Shown: positions 6,237 to 8,254 of the stretch, piece by piece
Position numbering within the stretch: position 1 is the stretch's first letter
How the letters are laid out: every line of letters starts with the position of its first letter
NCBI GenBank assembly: GCA_017601265.1
Contig: JAFNJA010000088.1
Location: 1-8,254 of the forward strand
Direction of reading: 5' to 3'
Length of the DNA: 8,254 nt
From: Candidatus Brockarchaeota archaeon
GTDB taxonomy: Archaea; Thermoproteota; EX4484-205; DTQO01
Made by a program: the position numbers and the translations under genes
Notes under the pieces: generated by a model
What the model was told of the DNA's origin: nothing
Seen by the model: only the letters and a program-made list of their open reading frames with translations
Databases searched by the model: none

Positions 6237-6687
6237 TTTAGCGTCCACGGTTTTGCGCTCAACCATTCCTCTACCTGGAGAAGGCGGTTCGGAACACAAT
6301 CGATTGTCGCCGTTTGCGCGCCAACATTCTCATTCACGGTTTGCCCGACGCCCTTGCTCCCTACAGGATAGGCGGCCATCATGCCTTTATTGGGCGGCTG
6401 GCTACCAAGGTCGCCTTTTCCCGTCCAACGTGGCCCGCGCTCGCGGAAAGCCTGAGAAACGCTCGAGCTTGCAGGCCTTATGGGCGGCGTCGGTTCGGAC
6501 CGCCGGCCGTGGCAAGTTTCAAGCGTCCAGCGAATCGCCCTCCAAGCACCGCAGGTTCGCGGGCGCGAGCCTTTGTGGCGTTTCGAGCGCCCGCAGCCAT
6601 TTCGCGCCGGTTTCGCGAGGACCGTCGAAGCCGTCCCGGGTTCAGAGGATGGCCCGATTTTCGATTGCGTTGAGGGCGCGGATGGAG
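6237..6687. other. 451-base convergent gap with no convincing gene
   Basis: This gap between the ends of two convergent genes is GC-rich, so several frames stay open by chance. Their translations are arginine-, proline- and serine-rich and resemble no family I know. I found no tRNA, C/D-box guide, RNase P or SRP RNA signature. It does hold small dyads: a 12-base palindrome ACAATCGATTGT (6296-6307), a GCCTG/CAGGC stem around GCTCGAGC (about 6447-6480), CGGT-TCGG-ACCG near 6490-6501, and a stem at 6554-6571. An eroded gene or an undescribed RNA cannot be excluded. Confidence 0.5.
6554..6571. other. GC-rich hairpin within the convergent gap
   Basis: GGTTCGC (6554-6560) can pair with GCGAGCC (6565-6571) over a four-base loop, with one G-T pair in the plus sense. 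It is the most compact stem in this gap and lies about 117 bases past the URO-D stop. No T-run follows on either strand. It may be part of a 3' structure or simply reflect the base composition. Confidence 0.25.
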
Positions 6688-7830
6688 CTATCGAATATGC
6701 TGCCCGCGCTTCGGGAGCGGGTACCGGCCATAATTTCTGGCTTCCTCCACCATTGTGAGCACGTTTTCGGGCTTGCAGTTCGCGTGTATCGAGTTACTCG
6801 ACGTCAAGACGTACCCGCCGCCTGCGGCCGCCGCGTCGACGCACCGCCTCACGTCCCCCCTCACGGCTTCTGGCGAACCGCTTGGCAGCACGTGCCTGCA
6901 GTCGACGTTTCCCAATACGCAAACCCTGTCCCCGTACCTTTCCTTCACGTCGCGGAGATCCATGGCCCCGGGCTCAACCGGGTGAAGGCCGGTTATTCCG
7001 GCGTCCAAGAGGTCTCCTATGATCGGATAGAGGTTTCCGTCAGAGTGCTTCAACACTTGGACTCCCCGCTTTCCGGCCAGCTCCACGGCCCTCCGCACGT
7101 TCGGCAACTCGAACCTCCTGAAAAGCTGTGGGCTTATCATCGGCGTCCTCGAGTCAGCGTAGTCGTCGGTGAGGAAAAGGACCTCGATGCCGCCGTCGAT
7201 CATCAGTTCTATCATGCCGCGGCAGGCCTTGGCGATCTTCTCCATGAACGCGCCCGTTCGCGCGGGCTCCCGGTACATGTCGAGGATCAGCCGCTCGATA
7301 CCCCTGACTTGGAAAGCCATGTGCCACCCGCTGTGCCCTTGGCCAATGACAACGACGTCCTCCTTCTTTAGCGGCTTGACGACTTTTTCGACCATCTCGG
7401 CCCTCCCGCCTTCCTCCGGATCCGGCGGGACGTAACCCTCAACGTCCTCGGGCTCCTTCAGCGCGCCTCCAACCCACCACGTCGTCTTGGTGTCCGGCCT
7501 CGAGTCCAGAATCCTTCCCCATTCGTCCACCGTCCTGTTCCCGGCGAATTTTTCCTGCCTGCTGCTGAGGAAATAGTCGCTCACGGCCGGGACGGCGTCG
7601 AACCCGAGCTTGAGGCAAGCCTCGGCCATGGCTTGGCGCGCTTTTATGGCCGGCTCCACCGCGCCAACTCCAGAGGTCGCGATGAGGCTGAAACCTTCGA
7701 GCTTCCTACCGACGATTGCCTCGACGACGGGAGGGTCTAGAGCGAGGTCGGTTATGGGAACTACATCGGGTTCCTCCCCCTTGAGCGCCGCAAAGAAACG
7801 CTCCCTACGCGGTTTCGTGATTCCTGCCAC
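6688..7830 (-). CDS. Uroporphyrinogen decarboxylase (URO-D) family protein, methyltransferase-like
   Basis: A 380-residue protein of the URO-D fold family (Pfam URO-D), which includes HemE and the MtaA/MtbA/CmuA corrinoid methyltransferases. Conserved blocks: ITKPRRERFFAALKGEEPDVVP (4-25, typical opening), VLFLTDDYADSRTPMISPQLF (217-237), VLKHSDGNLYPIIGDLLDAGI (259-279), LHPVEP (282-287), CVLGNVD (304-310) and GGGYVLTSSN (337-346), ending with the KPENVLTMVEEARNYGRYP region. HemE's MRQAGR substrate motif is absent, so haem synthesis is unlikely. The MtaA-type zinc motif His-X-Cys appears as H262-S-D264, so metal binding, if any, must differ. The role may be methyl or one-carbon transfer on an unknown substrate; no corrinoid protein or partner methyltransferase is in view. 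The start is GTG, chosen because it begins the conserved opening and lies 28 bases past a TATA box; an ATG seven bases upstream is out of frame. Confidence 0.88.
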   Translation of the reverse strand: MAGITKPRRERFFAALKGEEPDVVPITDLALDPPVVEAIVGRKLEGFSLIATSGVGAVEPAIKARQAMAEACLKLGFDAVPAVSDYFLSSRQEKFAGNRTVDEWGRILDSRPDTKTTWWVGGALKEPEDVEGYVPPDPEEGGRAEMVEKVVKPLKKEDVVVIGQGHSGWHMAFQVRGIERLILDMYREPARTGAFMEKIAKACRGMIELMIDGGIEVLFLTDDYADSRTPMISPQLFRRFELPNVRRAVELAGKRGVQVLKHSDGNLYPIIGDLLDAGITGLHPVEPGAMDLRDVKERYGDRVCVLGNVDCRHVLPSGSPEAVRGDVRRCVDAAAAGGGYVLTSSNSIHANCKPENVLTMVEEARNYGRYPLPKRGQHIR

Positions 7831-7854
7831 CAGTCATCGAAAGCCGGCAGGCTC

Positions 7855-7862
7855 CTTATAAG
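7855..7862 (-). promoter_or_regulatory. TATA box of the URO-D family gene
   Basis: The palindromic octamer CTTATAAG is centred about 28 bases ahead of the GTG start at 7830. It is the only strong TATA-like element in the 110-base gap to the upstream gene. Spacing predicts initiation within a few bases of the GTG, so a leaderless or near-leaderless mRNA is likely; no Shine-Dalgarno sequence is seen. Confidence 0.65.
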
Positions 7863-7875
7863 CCCGATTGCGGGC
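7862..7875. repeat. Inverted repeat abutting the URO-D TATA box (possible operator)
   Basis: GCCCG (7862-7866) and CGGGC (7871-7875) form a perfect five-base inverted repeat with a four-base spacer. It touches the upstream edge of the TATA box, where TFB would bind. A regulator bound here could block or help initiation. Short GC dyads are common in GC-rich DNA, so the regulatory role is conjecture. Confidence 0.3.
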
Positions 7876-7919
7876 GATCTTTCTTCAACTCCGCCCATCC
7901 GCTTCGATGCCTGGGAGTA

Positions 7920-7941
7920 AGCCCTCGATTCGATTCGGGCT
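7920..7941 (-). terminator. Stem-loop at the end of the edge gene (possible 3'-end signal)
   Basis: On the minus strand AGCCC and GGGCT form a five-base stem around a 12-base loop made of GAATC/GAATCGA units, beginning at the last base of the TGA stop. Only two T residues follow. It may mark the mRNA 3' end; support is weak. Confidence 0.2.
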
Positions 7942-8254
7942 CAACCATCTTGCTCCAAATGATACCTTCTGAGGTTTGGCCTCAGGTACGCGGTCAGCCT
8001 TGGTACCTCGGAGGCATCGCAGCCTATGCCCACGACGTCGTGGTAAAGCATGGAACCTTTAACGAGAGCGCCTTCCGAGATCAGGTCGAGCAACCGCTCA
8101 TAGTGGGTAGAATCTAAAGATAGTTGGCAAGAAAGATCGCCCAAGAGTTCGCGGACTCCCAAATCGTCCTCCACGTAATAGCGAGGCCCGATCTCCACCT
8201 TTATTGCCGGCGGTTCCTCGGAATCTCCGGAGAGCGCCAAGGAAAGCACGATCG
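7941..8254 (-). CDS. Unrecognised protein, 5' part cut by window edge
   Basis: The frame stays open to the edge, so this is at least 103 residues of the C-terminal part. A GTG at 8249 is available but nothing shows it is the true start. I recognise no family. The visible part has a probable beta-strand AIKVEIGPRYYVEDD, then an acidic and leucine-rich stretch (DDLGVRELLGDLSCQLSLDS), a helix around HYERLLDLISEGALV, and a hydrophobic strand near HDVVGIGCD; it ends basic, LRPNLRRYHLEQDG. No transmembrane helix or cofactor motif is visible in this part; two cysteines are not close enough to suggest a metal site. It lies upstream of the URO-D gene on the same strand, separated by 110 bases with a TATA box, so shared transcription is not required. 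That it is a real gene rests on the long open frame with a protein-like composition and on its position. Confidence 0.55.
   Translation of the reverse strand, partial: IVLSLALSGDSEEPPAIKVEIGPRYYVEDDLGVRELLGDLSCQLSLDSTHYERLLDLISEGALVKGSMLYHDVVGIGCDASEVPRLTAYLRPNLRRYHLEQDG

Noticed and set aside
6113..6382. Minus-strand open frame of 89 codons overlapping the end of the CGSCG gene
   Set aside because: It overlaps a supported gene antisense, has no ribosome site and no recognisable motif. The AATAAA just before its ATG is too close to act as a promoter.
6554..6640. tRNA gene suggested by GGTTCGCG and GGGTTCAGA
   Set aside because: No acceptor stem, anticodon arm or properly spaced T-arm could be built around either motif on either strand.
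6253..7371. Long plus-strand open frame (372 codons) across the gap and into the URO-D gene
   Set aside because: Two thirds of it is antisense to the well-supported URO-D gene, and its translation is arginine- and proline-rich with no family resemblance. GC-rich DNA keeps such frames open.
6688..7830. Assignment as HemE uroporphyrinogen decarboxylase
   Set aside because: The MRQAGR substrate-binding motif at the N-terminus is missing and the HSDGN and GNVD blocks fit the methyltransferase-like side of the family.

Overview
The window reads as archaeal chromosome. It is GC-rich, uses many AGG/AGA arginine codons, and mixes ATG, GTG and TTG starts. TATA-like boxes lie about 25-30 bases ahead of two start codons (leaderless-type promoters) and about 44 bases ahead of a third. 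The gene content also fits an anaerobic archaeon: an IscU-type Fe-S scaffold, a DUF362 Fe-S protein, a Dus-like flavin barrel and a uroporphyrinogen-decarboxylase-fold methyltransferase-like protein. A Bathyarchaeia-like or other Thermoproteota lineage is my guess; no rRNA or other marker in the window fixes it.

Layout. 23-457 (+) is an IscU/NifU-type Fe-S scaffold. It converges, across a 114-base gap holding a stem-loop, on a three-gene minus-strand block, listed here in transcription order: a GH127 glycosidase (4981-3110), a DUF362 4Fe-4S protein (3037-1865) and an MFS transporter (1771-572). The first two have clear TATA boxes; the MFS gene has none that is convincing. Divergent from the glycosidase are a Dus-like TIM-barrel flavoprotein (5139-5888) and a 97-residue protein with a CGSCG motif (5943-6236), probably one operon. 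A 451-base gap with no convincing gene (6237-6687) separates these from a URO-D family protein (7830-6688, minus) with its own TATA box. An unrecognised minus-strand gene (7941 to the edge) is cut by the window end.

How they may work together. The glycosidase and transporter could serve uptake and cleavage of arabinofuranoside-type sugars, but the DUF362 gene between them and the separate promoters make this only a suggestion. The most unusual pair is the Dus-like barrel, which lacks the catalytic cysteine of tRNA-dihydrouridine synthases, followed by the small Cys-X2-Cys protein; I cannot assign the pair a function. I see no CRISPR array, tRNA, rRNA, insertion sequence or defence system.
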